Assembly: GCA_022758935.1 (NCBI GenBank)
Contig: JAEMQG010000119.1
Coordinates: 1 to 10,228 of the forward strand
Length of the DNA: 10,228 bases
Direction: 5' to 3'
DNA from: Candidatus Nitrosopumilus sp.
GTDB taxonomy: Archaea > Thermoproteota > Nitrososphaeria > Nitrososphaerales > Nitrosopumilaceae
The notes below the pieces were generated by a model, which made no database searches, was not told the DNA's origin, and worked only from the letters and a program-made list of their open reading frames with translations. Of this stretch, positions 1 through 6,360 are shown in pieces (the first letter of the stretch is position 1; every line of letters starts with the position of its first letter). The position numbers and the translations under genes are program-made.

Positions 1-490
<490 letters not shown>

Positions 491-542
491 TAGACAAAAT
501 TAGTTTGGACTAAATACGAGTATAATAAAAAACCTGTGCTCG

Positions 543-555
543 AAATATATTTTTA
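543..555 (+). promoter_or_regulatory. Probable TATA box for aIF6
   Basis: AAATATATTTTTA is the strongest A/T box before the ATG at 597. It is centred near 549, which would place transcription start near 575 and leave a leader of about 20 nt. A weaker TTAAAAAT box at about 578 is too close to the start codon. The 137-bp gap to the divergent ferredoxin gene thus carries both promoters. Confidence 0.4.
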
Positions 556-596
556 ATTTCCTTACGTTCATATCGATTAAAAATCAATTCTAATAA

Positions 597-1262
597 ATGG
601 ACATTATCAAATATGACGTTTATCGAGGACCAAACATTGGAATTTACATTAATGTAAATGACAATTTTGTTCTAGTTCCTATGGGTTTTGCTCAAACCAA
701 AGCTGAAAAACTTGGAGAATATCTAAAGGCTCAAGTTTTGTATTCATCGGTTGCAAATACTCGTCTTTTAGGAGCATTGATGGTAATGAATAACAATGGA
801 ATTTTGCTTCCCAAGACGGCATATATTGATGAATATGAATTTCTAAAAAAACAGACCAAGATGGAAGTGGGAGTATTGGATTCAAAATACACTGCACTTG
901 GAAATGTAATTTGTGCAAATGATAAAGGAGCTATTGTATCACCATGGTTATCAAAAGAAGATTGTGATACAATTGAGCAGGTTCTAGGAGTTGAGGTCTT
1001 ACAGGAAAGAATCGCCGGATTTAACCAAACGGGAGCAGTAATGGTTGCAAATAATTCAGGTGCTGCAATACATCCAGAAGCTGACGAGGAAGACATGAAA
1101 GTTTTTGCAAATCTTATGGGCGTAAAAATAGAGCAGACTACGATTAACAACGGCGTTCCATATGTAATGTCTGGAATCCTGGTGAACAACAACACAGTGG
1201 TGGTAGGTTCTATGACTAGCGGTCCTGAAATTATGATGTTAACTAGAGCCTTTCTAAATTAA
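597..1262 (+). CDS. eif6: Translation initiation factor 6 (aIF6)
   Basis: 221 residues, the normal length of archaeal aIF6. It is the anti-association factor that binds the large ribosomal subunit near uL14 and blocks premature joining of subunits; in other archaea an SBDS/GTPase step removes it. The protein shows the repeated blocks of the pentein fold with pseudo-fivefold symmetry, each with a hydrophobic strand followed by NNNG or NDKG turns: near 15-30 (NIGIYINVNDNFVLVP), 60-75 (ALMVMNNNGILLP), 103-117 (NVICANDKGAIVSP), 147-160 (AVMVANNSGAAIHP) and 193-206 (GILVNNNTVVVGS). The end SGPEIMMLTRAF is typical of the family. The ATG start gives a complete first block. The last 20 bp, including the stop, overlap the 3' end of convergent hisS. 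Confidence 0.97.
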   Translation: MDIIKYDVYRGPNIGIYINVNDNFVLVPMGFAQTKAEKLGEYLKAQVLYSSVANTRLLGALMVMNNNGILLPKTAYIDEYEFLKKQTKMEVGVLDSKYTALGNVICANDKGAIVSPWLSKEDCDTIEQVLGVEVLQERIAGFNQTGAVMVANNSGAAIHPEADEEDMKVFANLMGVKIEQTTINNGVPYVMSGILVNNNTVVVGSMTSGPEIMMLTRAFLN

Positions 1263-2523
1263 GAATTGACTTTGGATCATCTGTAAGCTTTTCAATTTCT
1301 ACTTGTGATTCAATGCCATTTTGCATGTTTTTAAGTACCACTTTACCCTGCTCTAGTTCTTCGGGGGCTACTATAATACAGTATTTTGATTCAGATGCAT
1401 TTTCGATCTGTTTGTGCAGTTTCCTCCCAGCCAAATCAATATCAGTGGGTATACCATTTAGTCTCAACAAGGAGGCGATACTCATTGCAACTTTTTGCAT
1501 ATCTTGATTAACATACAATACAGAAATTTTGTTTTCCTTAATTTGTGAAATTACTCCCTGATCTTGCATTGTCAGAATAATTCTTTCTACTCCTCCTGCA
1601 ACACCTGTTGCTCCGATGTCCTCTCTTCCAAATGCTTTGGTTAGTGAATCGTATCGTCCTCCACCTGCAAGAGCTCCAAGTGTTGAATGCATGTCAAATA
1701 CTTCAAAGACCATTCCTGAATAGTAATCCAACCCCCTCACAATACCAAAATTAATTCTCACATTAGAGACACCTCTGTTTTCAAGCGAATCTACTAGATG
1801 TTTTAGTTCATCCCATGATTGCAATTGTAATATGTCTAGTTTTTTTTCTATTTCTTGGATGGTTCCTTTTATCTGGGAAAACTCTAGAATCTTTTCTAGT
1901 TTTTCTATGTCGTATCTGTCTTTGAATTCATCTAGAATTTCTTGCTTTGATTTTTTTTGTATTTTATCTATTACTCGTAGCATATCTACAACCAACTTTT
2001 TATCTGTAGAATCAAATATTTTATTGATAAAAGACTCTACTAGATTTCTGTGATTGATATCTATTGTAATATTTTTGAGTAGTAAAGAATCAAATAATCT
2101 GGATGTAAATTCAATAACTTCCGCCTCTGATTCCAATCCAGGCTTTCCGTAAATCTCTATATCCCACTGGTGAAAGTATCTATACCTACCTTTTTGTGGC
2201 TCGTCATATCGAAACACTCCTCCAAATGCAGAGATTTTTGCAGGAAGTCGCATTGATTTTTGTGATGCAGCATACCGTGTCAATCCCACAGTAAAGTCAA
2301 AGCGAAGTGCAACTTCTCTGTCTCCCTTATCTTTGAAATAATAGATCTCGTCTCTAATTGCAGACCCTGACTTGGTCTCTAGTACAGACAATAGTTCAAT
2401 TGGCGATGGATCCATAAATAAAAATCCGTATAGATTTGATAATCTTTTGAAATGATTTCGGATATGTTCAATGTTTGAATTTTCCTTATCTTCAAAGTCT
2501 TTCATTCCACGAGGCAGTTCCAA
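1243..2523 (-). CDS. hisS: Histidyl-tRNA synthetase (class II), TTG start
   Basis: 426 residues. It charges tRNA-His with histidine using ATP. Class II features appear in order: motif 1 region around residues 40-53 (DPSPIELLSVLETKSG), motif 2 at 105-121 (RYDEPQKGRYRYFHQWD), an inserted helical domain at about 160-250, the HisRS-specific loop VRGLDYYSGMVFE at 262-274, the GGGRYD turn at 287-292 and motif 3 GVAGGVERI at 307-315. Residues about 332-415 form the HGTP anticodon-binding domain. The start is taken as TTG at 2523-2521 because it gives the conserved LPRGMKDF opening. An in-frame TAA lies 10 codons upstream with no ATG or GTG between them. The ATG at 2505, codon 7, would cut into LPRG. 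The gene overlaps aif6 tail to tail by 20 bp. Its 5' side faces the repeat copy at 2582-2657. Confidence 0.97.
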   Translation of the reverse strand: MELPRGMKDFEDKENSNIEHIRNHFKRLSNLYGFLFMDPSPIELLSVLETKSGSAIRDEIYYFKDKGDREVALRFDFTVGLTRYAASQKSMRLPAKISAFGGVFRYDEPQKGRYRYFHQWDIEIYGKPGLESEAEVIEFTSRLFDSLLLKNITIDINHRNLVESFINKIFDSTDKKLVVDMLRVIDKIQKKSKQEILDEFKDRYDIEKLEKILEFSQIKGTIQEIEKKLDILQLQSWDELKHLVDSLENRGVSNVRINFGIVRGLDYYSGMVFEVFDMHSTLGALAGGGRYDSLTKAFGREDIGATGVAGGVERIILTMQDQGVISQIKENKISVLYVNQDMQKVAMSIASLLRLNGIPTDIDLAGRKLHKQIENASESKYCIIVAPEELEQGKVVLKNMQNGIESQVEIEKLTDDPKSILNLERL

Positions 2524-2548
2524 ATTGTTTTTCCAATATGATCTGCTG

Positions 2549-2560
2549 ATTTAGATATTT
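2549..2560 (-). promoter_or_regulatory. Probable TATA box of hisS
   Basis: On the minus strand AAATATCTAAAT is centred about 31 nt before the TTG start at 2523. This fits a nearly leaderless transcript from the TTG better than from the later ATG at 2505. It is a weak, A/T-rich call. Confidence 0.35.
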
Positions 2561-2581
2561 CTGTGACAACTGCAGAACTGT

Positions 2582-2615
2582 CTATATTTCCCCGCCCATT
2601 ATGCTGGGAATATAG
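2582..2615. repeat. Hairpin in the left repeat copy (10-bp stem, 13-nt loop)
   Basis: CTATATT (2582-2588) pairs with AATATAG (2609-2615), and CCC (2590-2592) with GGG (2606-2608), leaving T2589 bulged. The loop is CGCCCATTATGCT. That loop sequence recurs exactly at 6414-6426, where these stem arms are not present on both sides. Confidence 0.75.
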
Positions 2616-2657
2616 TTGGGGCACGAGATTTTGCACTATTTACTTCTAAAACTACGT
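2591..2657 (+). repeat. Left copy of an arm-plus-core repeat bounding the redox block
   Basis: The core CCCGCCCATTATGCT (2591-2605) is followed by an arm at 2610-2657 that begins ATATAGTTGGGGCACGAG. The arm matches the reverse complement of 6361-6408 at 42 of 48 positions by hand alignment, with 29 of 31 in the part nearest the core. The core, by contrast, is in direct orientation in both copies. No open reading frame spans it. It may be the end of a non-autonomous mobile element, an inversion scar, or a duplicated promoter element of hisS. The repeat itself is certain; its nature is not. Confidence 0.85.
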
Positions 2658-2700
2658 GACTCAAGATTCTCATTAATTTGGGGGAATGGTAATTATTTTC

Positions 2701-2734
2701 TTACTTGGTATGGTTATTTTACCCTACTAAGTAA
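2701..2734. promoter_or_regulatory. Inverted-repeat operator candidate upstream of pirin
   Basis: TTACTTGGTA (2701-2710) and TACTAAGTAA (2725-2734) are inverted repeats with one mismatch and a 14-nt spacer. Each half holds a copy of TACTNRGTA. A perfect 10-bp palindrome AGTAATTACT (2734-2743) overlaps the right half. All of this lies just upstream of the pirin TATA box at 2749. A third TACTNRGTA (TACTAGGTA) lies at the start of hxlR, so binding by that regulator is the simplest guess. Inference only. Confidence 0.5.
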
Positions 2735-2748
2735 GTAATTACTACCAT

Positions 2749-2757
2749 CTTTAAATA
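2749..2757 (+). promoter_or_regulatory. TATA box of the pirin gene
   Basis: CTTTAAATA is centred about 25 nt before the GTG at 2779. This supports a leaderless transcript and the use of GTG as start, since no ATG lies nearby upstream in frame. Confidence 0.55.
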
Positions 2758-2778
2758 ATACACTGTGTATACTATATC

Positions 2779-3696
2779 GTGAAACAAAACACAACAAACA
2801 ACCAAAATCTAGTAAGAGATGAAACAGAGACTCGTTCCGTATCACAAGTCATCAATGCCAAAACAACATTAGAAGGCGAAGGATTTGTGGTGCATAGAGC
2901 ATTTCCAAATGGTTCACTTAGAGAGTTTTATACATTTCTTTTGTTAGATGAGATGGGGCCAATTGAAATATCTGCTGGAGAAGCAAAAGGAGCACCAGAT
3001 CATCCTCACAGAGGATTTGAGACTGTCACATACATGATTAAAGGCGTCTTTGAGCACAAAGACTCTCAAGGACATTCAGGAAAAATAAAAACTGGAGACG
3101 TTCAATGGATGACTGCTGGTTCTGGTGTAATTCATTCAGAGATGCCAGAAAAAGAATTTTCGCAAAAAGGTGGTACACTGCATGGATTTCAGTTATGGAT
3201 CAACTTGCCAAAAAAAGACAAAATGATGAAACCACGTTATCAGGATATTCCAGCAAACAAAATCCCAATAGCACAAAATGACGGTGTCAAAGTAAAGATA
3301 ATTGCAGGGGAATCAATGAGAGAAAAAGCAGTAATTGAAACAAGAACTCCTATAATGTATCTTCACTTTACCTTACAGCCTGACTCCAAAGTAACACAAA
3401 TCATTCCACAAAACTATAATGCATTTGCATATGTTGTAAATGGGGAAGGTTTGTTTGGAGACAAACAGATTCATGCCCACAAAGAACAAGTTATTCTCTT
3501 TGGGCAAGATGGAAATGAAATAACTATCAGAGCATCAAATGATTCATCTACACCATTGGATGTACTTTTGATTGCAGGTATTCCACTTGGTGAACCTGTT
3601 GCTCGTTATGGACCATTTGTCATGAATACGGAAGATGAGATCAAACAAGCAATACTAGATTACAACACTGGGAAAATGGGCAAAATTGACTTTTGA
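2779..3696 (+). CDS. Pirin family protein (bicupin, possible quercetinase)
   Basis: 305 residues, slightly longer than the usual 280-300. Pirins are iron-containing bicupins; some bacterial members oxidise the flavonol quercetin and others act as redox-sensitive partners of regulators or enzymes. The N-terminal cupin carries the four ligand residues in family spacing: His75 and His77 in DHPHRGFETVTY, then His119 and Glu121 in SGVIHSEMP. The C-terminal half (about 185-285) is the second, metal-free cupin typical of pirins, ending in GEPVARYGPFVMNT. The first 18 residues are polar and not conserved. The start is GTG at 2779, placed by the TATA box 25 nt upstream. It is the first gene of the redox block and is followed 81 bp later by hxlR. 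Specific substrate unknown. Confidence 0.93.
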   Translation: MKQNTTNNQNLVRDETETRSVSQVINAKTTLEGEGFVVHRAFPNGSLREFYTFLLLDEMGPIEISAGEAKGAPDHPHRGFETVTYMIKGVFEHKDSQGHSGKIKTGDVQWMTAGSGVIHSEMPEKEFSQKGGTLHGFQLWINLPKKDKMMKPRYQDIPANKIPIAQNDGVKVKIIAGESMREKAVIETRTPIMYLHFTLQPDSKVTQIIPQNYNAFAYVVNGEGLFGDKQIHAHKEQVILFGQDGNEITIRASNDSSTPLDVLLIAGIPLGEPVARYGPFVMNTEDEIKQAILDYNTGKMGKIDF

Positions 3697-3743
3697 GATG
3701 ATTAATTTCATTTCTAAAAGCCGATTTTCATTCCCGTAATCAC

Positions 3744-3754
3744 TTTTTTATAAT
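3744..3754 (+). promoter_or_regulatory. TATA box of the hxlR-type regulator
   Basis: TTTTTTATAAT is centred about 28 nt before the ATG at 3778. This favours that ATG, as a leaderless start, over the TTG at 3766, which would lie only about 16 nt from the box. Confidence 0.55.
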
Positions 3755-3769
3755 CAGATAATATTTTGC

Positions 3770-3778
3770 TACTAGGTA
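3770..3778. promoter_or_regulatory. Third TACTNRGTA site, at the hxlR start codon
   Basis: TACTAGGTA ends on the A of the hxlR ATG, where transcription is expected to begin. Together with TACTTGGTA (2702-2710) and TACTAAGTA (2725-2733), these are the only matches to TACTNRGTA I found in the window. The position would suit autorepression. Confidence 0.42.
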
Positions 3779-4137
3779 TGGAAACAGAATTTGAAAAAGA
3801 GAAAAGGACTCGCATTCAAGTAGGGTGTAATGCTGATGAAATATGGAGTGTTCTTGGAAAGACTTGGGCCCTATTAATTTTGAAAAAACTTACAGAAAAT
3901 GAATACACACGATTCAACGAAATTAAAAAAGCAATTCCACAGATAAGTAATACCGTATTATCTGAGCGACTGCGTGATCTTGAAGTATACGGTCTAATTA
4001 CAAAAAAAATCTATGCCCAAGTGCCAATACGAGTAGAATACAGCATAACAAAACAAACAAGTGAACTTGGGAAAATTCTAAAACAGTTAGATATCTGGGT
4101 CATAAAATGGCGAAAAGAAAAACCCAAAAAGAAATAA
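3778..4137 (+). CDS. HxlR/DUF24-family transcriptional regulator, single conserved Cys
   Basis: 119 residues from the ATG at 3778. It is a MarR-like winged-helix DNA-binding protein, expected to act as a dimer. The family signature is clear: Cys17 (VGCNADEIWSVLGKTWALLILKKL region, about 15-38), recognition helix around 55-72 (ISNTVLSERLRDLEVYGLI) and a wing at about 75-90 with VPIRVEYSIT. In Bacillus relatives such as YodB and HypR, the matching N-terminal Cys senses quinones, diamide or hypochlorite. Here it is the only cysteine in the protein, so oxidation would have to be intermolecular or by S-alkylation. An upstream in-frame TTG at 3766 would add four residues but lies too close to the TATA box. 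It sits between pirin and the Rieske fusion, so it probably regulates the block (inference). Confidence 0.93.
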   Translation: METEFEKEKRTRIQVGCNADEIWSVLGKTWALLILKKLTENEYTRFNEIKKAIPQISNTVLSERLRDLEVYGLITKKIYAQVPIRVEYSITKQTSELGKILKQLDIWVIKWRKEKPKKK

Positions 4138-4153
4138 AAATACAACACAAATC

Positions 4154-4168
4154 CTTTTAATTTTATAT
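4154..4168 (+). promoter_or_regulatory. TATA box of the Rieske-flavoprotein gene
   Basis: An A/T box (CTTTTAATTTTATAT) lies 18-30 nt before the TTG at 4184, in the 46-bp gap after hxlR. It supports a separate, leaderless transcript with a TTG start. Confidence 0.45.
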
Positions 4169-4183
4169 CTTCAACAAATAACA

Positions 4184-5284
4184 TTGGAAAAAAATTGGGT
4201 TGATCTTGGTTCTGTAGATTCATTGAAGTCTAAACCATTACAGGAAATCAAAGTGGGGCAAATTACTATTGCATTATCTTATCAGGATGGTAAGTTTGGT
4301 GCAGTCTCTGGTGTTTGTAATCATGTTGGAGGCCCATTAGGTAATGGGAAACTAGACGGTGACTATATTGTATGTCCATGGCATAATTGGAAATTTCATA
4401 GAACAACTGGATTTGGTGAACCAGGATTTGAAGAAGACAGAGTTCCTCAATTTGAGCTAAAAATTGAAAACGAACATCTCTTCATTAATACAAATTCCAT
4501 TACTCAGAGAAACAAACTGCCTCATCCATCACATGCATTAGCACGAGAAGTGAGACGAGAAGATGGACCAATACGAGTAGTAGGGATTTCAACTACAATA
4601 ATGGATTCAAAAAATCCTCGTTACTCTACTTCAGATAAATTACTTGAAGTTGCAATTAATCATGCAAAAAACGAGCTTGGAGCACAAACAATGTTTATTC
4701 GTCTAAATGATTTAAAATTCAGAGCATGTGAAGGCTATTATTCAAAAAGTGCAAAGGCCTGCACTTGGCCTTGCTCCATTACACAAATGGATGAGACAGA
4801 CCAGCTAGTACAAGTCTATGAAGCACTAGTTCATTGGGCAGATGTCATAATTGTTGCAACTCCAATACGTTGGGGTGCTGCAAGTTCATTGTACCATAAA
4901 ATGATTGAGCGATTCAACTGCATTCAGAATCAAATTACTCTAAATAACAAATCCCTAATTCAAAACAAGGTTGCAAGTTTTATCATCACTGGAGGCCAGG
5001 ATAATGTTCAGGATGTCGCAGGTCATATGCTTGGATTTTTTGCAGAAGTTGGATTTGTATTTCCACCATTTCCGTTTATTGCACATACAAGAGGATGGGA
5101 TGCAGAGGATATGGAAAACAACATTGCATATGTAGAAAAAAGTGAAGGACTCAAGGAAGGAGCAAAAGATCTTGTCAGAAGAAGCATAGAGATGGCAAAA
5201 ATAGTTCAGCACAAGCATATTTCTGAGCAAAAAATAGTAAAGGCTGGACGAAAGGCACAACCACTAAAAATTAGTGATACATGA
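4184..5284 (+). CDS. Rieske ferredoxin fused to FMN-reductase-type flavoprotein
   Basis: 366 residues in two domains. Residues 1-105 are a small soluble Rieske domain: Cys45-x-His47 and Cys64-x2-His67 (CNHVGGPLGNGKLDG then VCPWHNWKF) bind a 2Fe-2S cluster. Residues about 128-342 are a flavodoxin-fold NADPH-dependent FMN reductase: VVGISTTIM at the phosphate loop, a cysteine group Cys182, Cys193, Cys197 (ACEGYYSKSAKACTWPCS), VIIVATPIRWGAASS at 221-235 and the helix carrying MIERFN. The cysteine spacing differs from the CxxCxxC of iron-sulfur flavoproteins, so a second cluster is uncertain. The fusion suggests electrons pass between flavin and 2Fe-2S within one protein, perhaps NAD(P)H to FMN to Rieske to a quinone or oxygenase. 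The start is TTG at 4184, placed by the TATA box; residues 3-12 already belong to the Rieske fold. Function inferred. Confidence 0.9.
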   Translation: MEKNWVDLGSVDSLKSKPLQEIKVGQITIALSYQDGKFGAVSGVCNHVGGPLGNGKLDGDYIVCPWHNWKFHRTTGFGEPGFEEDRVPQFELKIENEHLFINTNSITQRNKLPHPSHALAREVRREDGPIRVVGISTTIMDSKNPRYSTSDKLLEVAINHAKNELGAQTMFIRLNDLKFRACEGYYSKSAKACTWPCSITQMDETDQLVQVYEALVHWADVIIVATPIRWGAASSLYHKMIERFNCIQNQITLNNKSLIQNKVASFIITGGQDNVQDVAGHMLGFFAEVGFVFPPFPFIAHTRGWDAEDMENNIAYVEKSEGLKEGAKDLVRRSIEMAKIVQHKHISEQKIVKAGRKAQPLKISDT

Positions 5285-5309
5285 ATATTTTATCGATAAA
5301 TATTTTTTT
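5284..5309 (+). terminator. Hairpin plus T7 tract after the Rieske fusion gene
   Basis: AATATT-TTATCGATAA-AATATT can fold around TTATCGATAA with one bulged T, and is followed by seven T (5303-5309). It begins on the last base of the stop codon. The T tract alone could end archaeal transcription. The same stretch overlaps the promoter of the next gene. Confidence 0.4.
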
Positions 5310-5315
5310 AAAATT
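5303..5315 (+). promoter_or_regulatory. TATA box of the 5336 gene
   Basis: TTTTTTTAAAATT is centred near 5310, about 26 nt before the ATG at 5336. It matches the leaderless pattern of the neighbouring genes and favours that ATG over the internal ATG at 5408. Confidence 0.42.
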
Positions 5316-5335
5316 TAGAACTAGAGAATGTTTTT

Positions 5336-5797
5336 ATGTCAATATGTGTATTGTATGTTCTGTCAGAAAATACCAGTAACGACTCTGAGATTTCAATATG
5401 TGACATTATGAAAAACAGAACATCAGAGATAGTTAAAAAAATTGAATGCCAGCTTCCACTAACTGTACAGCAATATTCTGATCTTTATACGGCATATCTC
5501 CACTCAATTGATGATGTGTTTGGTACGTGTTATATCTCACAAAAAGAGTTTTTTGACAAGTTAGGTATTTCTCAGGGGGCTCTAAGAAATTTTGACAAGT
5601 ATCTAGAGTCAATAAGCAAGTCATACCAAAACTGGATTGATCTGAGTTCAAAATATGGACAAGACTATGTACAGACACGATTATCCATGATAAAGTCATC
5701 TGATCAATTTATTCACATGGCAATGGATTCGTATGCAAAAATGTTGGTAAAATTCAATGAGATGTGTAATTCAAACACAAGAAAACTTGTTAAATAA
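5336..5797 (+). CDS. Unrecognised helical protein, possibly phasin-like
   Basis: 153 residues, not recognised with confidence. There is no signal peptide or membrane segment. Residues 25-150 look almost wholly alpha-helical and amphipathic, with long runs such as NFDKYLESISKSYQNWIDL and DSYAKMLVKFNEM, and one short glycine-containing break (KLGISQGAL) near 80-88. The layout of paired helices resembles phasins or PhaE-like granule proteins, which some thaumarchaea encode with PHA synthase, but no defining motif is visible. Five cysteines (4, 22, 38, 62, 145) are not arranged as a cluster. Residues 1-24 look less structured, so ATG at 5408 is an alternative start, but the TATA spacing supports 5336. 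It sits inside the redox block, 51 bp after the Rieske fusion and 21 bp before the cupin, whose TATA box overlaps its stop codon. Confidence 0.75.
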   Translation: MSICVLYVLSENTSNDSEISICDIMKNRTSEIVKKIECQLPLTVQQYSDLYTAYLHSIDDVFGTCYISQKEFFDKLGISQGALRNFDKYLESISKSYQNWIDLSSKYGQDYVQTRLSMIKSSDQFIHMAMDSYAKMLVKFNEMCNSNTRKLVK

Positions 5798-5799
5798 TC
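5790..5799 (+). promoter_or_regulatory. TATA box of the cupin gene, overlapping the previous stop codon
   Basis: TTAAATAATC is centred about 25 nt before the ATG at 5819 and contains the TAA stop of the preceding gene. It again fits a leaderless start, so the cupin can be transcribed independently. Confidence 0.5.
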
Positions 5800-5818
5800 T
5801 CATGCGATAAAAATTAAC

Positions 5819-6289
5819 ATGATTGAAAGAACAGTCAAAATTGTCGAACCGGATAAAGGAAGACACATAGCAATTGCTAATGATATAAACACAATTCTTG
5901 CATCAAAAGAAGATACTGAAGGAACCTATAGCATTTTAGAAATCAAAGTATTCCCAAATGGAGGTCCATTACCACATATTCAAACACGTGAACACGAAGG
6001 GTTTTACATTATTGAAGGGCAGATAGTTTTTAATGTAAATGGAAAAAGAATAGAGGCAAACCCAGGAACATTTGTAAATGTTCCACCAGGGATCTTACAT
6101 AGTTTTAAAAATGAACAAGACAAAGTTGCAAAAATAATAGTTGTTTTATCACCACCTGGATTGGAACAACTTTTCGTTGAGGCAGGAATAGAAATTTCTG
6201 ATAATCATGTCAAACCACCGCCTTTTGATGAAAAACAGAAGCAAAAATTGATGAATATATTTCCTAAATACGGAGTTAAATTACAATGA
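5819..6289 (+). CDS. Cupin-domain protein with HxQ in place of HxH
   Basis: 156 residues, a single cupin of the quercetinase-like group. The core at about 38-108 shows motif 1 as GGPLPHIQTREHEGFYIIEG and motif 2 as NVPPGILHSFKN. Expected metal ligands are His53, the second His of HxH, Glu60 and His94. The second His is replaced by Gln55 (CAT ATT CAA), while His59 sits next to the conserved Glu. Metal binding may therefore be altered, or His59 may take part. Residues 110-156 form a helical tail (PPGLEQLFVEAGIEI and following) seen in related stand-alone cupins. The stop TGA overlaps the ATG of an FMN reductase remnant (ATGA, 6286-6289), showing the two were once translationally coupled. A dioxygenase or isomerase role on quinone-like or aromatic compounds is possible but not shown. 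Confidence 0.9.
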   Translation: MIERTVKIVEPDKGRHIAIANDINTILASKEDTEGTYSILEIKVFPNGGPLPHIQTREHEGFYIIEGQIVFNVNGKRIEANPGTFVNVPPGILHSFKNEQDKVAKIIVVLSPPGLEQLFVEAGIEISDNHVKPPPFDEKQKQKLMNIFPKYGVKLQ

Positions 6290-6351
6290 CAAAACCAAAA
6301 ATTCTTGCATTTGCAGGAAGTACTAGAACGGATTCATTTTATAAAAAATAG
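6286..6351 (+). pseudogene. Remnant of an NADPH-dependent FMN (quinone) reductase, N-terminus only
   Basis: The ATG overlaps the cupin stop (ATGA). The 21 codons read MTKPKILAFAGSTRTDSF and then YKK before TAG. This is the first strand and phosphate-binding loop of the NADPH-dependent FMN reductase family, whose members usually start like KILAFAGSLRKDSFNKKL and run about 180 residues. After the TAG no flavodoxin-like sequence follows in any frame I checked, and the repeat arm begins at 6361. I infer that the rest of the gene was lost in the event that created this junction. Too short to fold as a flavoprotein. It differs from the flavoprotein half of the Rieske fusion upstream, so it is not a simple copy of it. 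Confidence 0.8.
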
Positions 6352-6360
6352 ATATCCTAT

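Noticed and set aside
731..1195. Minus-strand open frame of 154 codons inside aIF6
   Set aside because: Shadow of a highly conserved gene; its sequence has no recognisable domain or promoter.
2582..2615. Hairpin as a simple terminator
   Set aside because: No T tract follows on either strand, neither neighbouring gene ends here, and its loop is part of a longer duplicated sequence.
3766..3777. TTG start four codons upstream for the HxlR regulator
   Set aside because: Only about 16 nt from the TATA box, while the ATG at 3778 has the usual 28-nt spacing.
5281..5379. ORF starting with ATGA overlap at the Rieske fusion stop
   Set aside because: About 32 codons, overlapping a better-supported frame at 5336 and a hairpin/T-tract; no recognisable protein.
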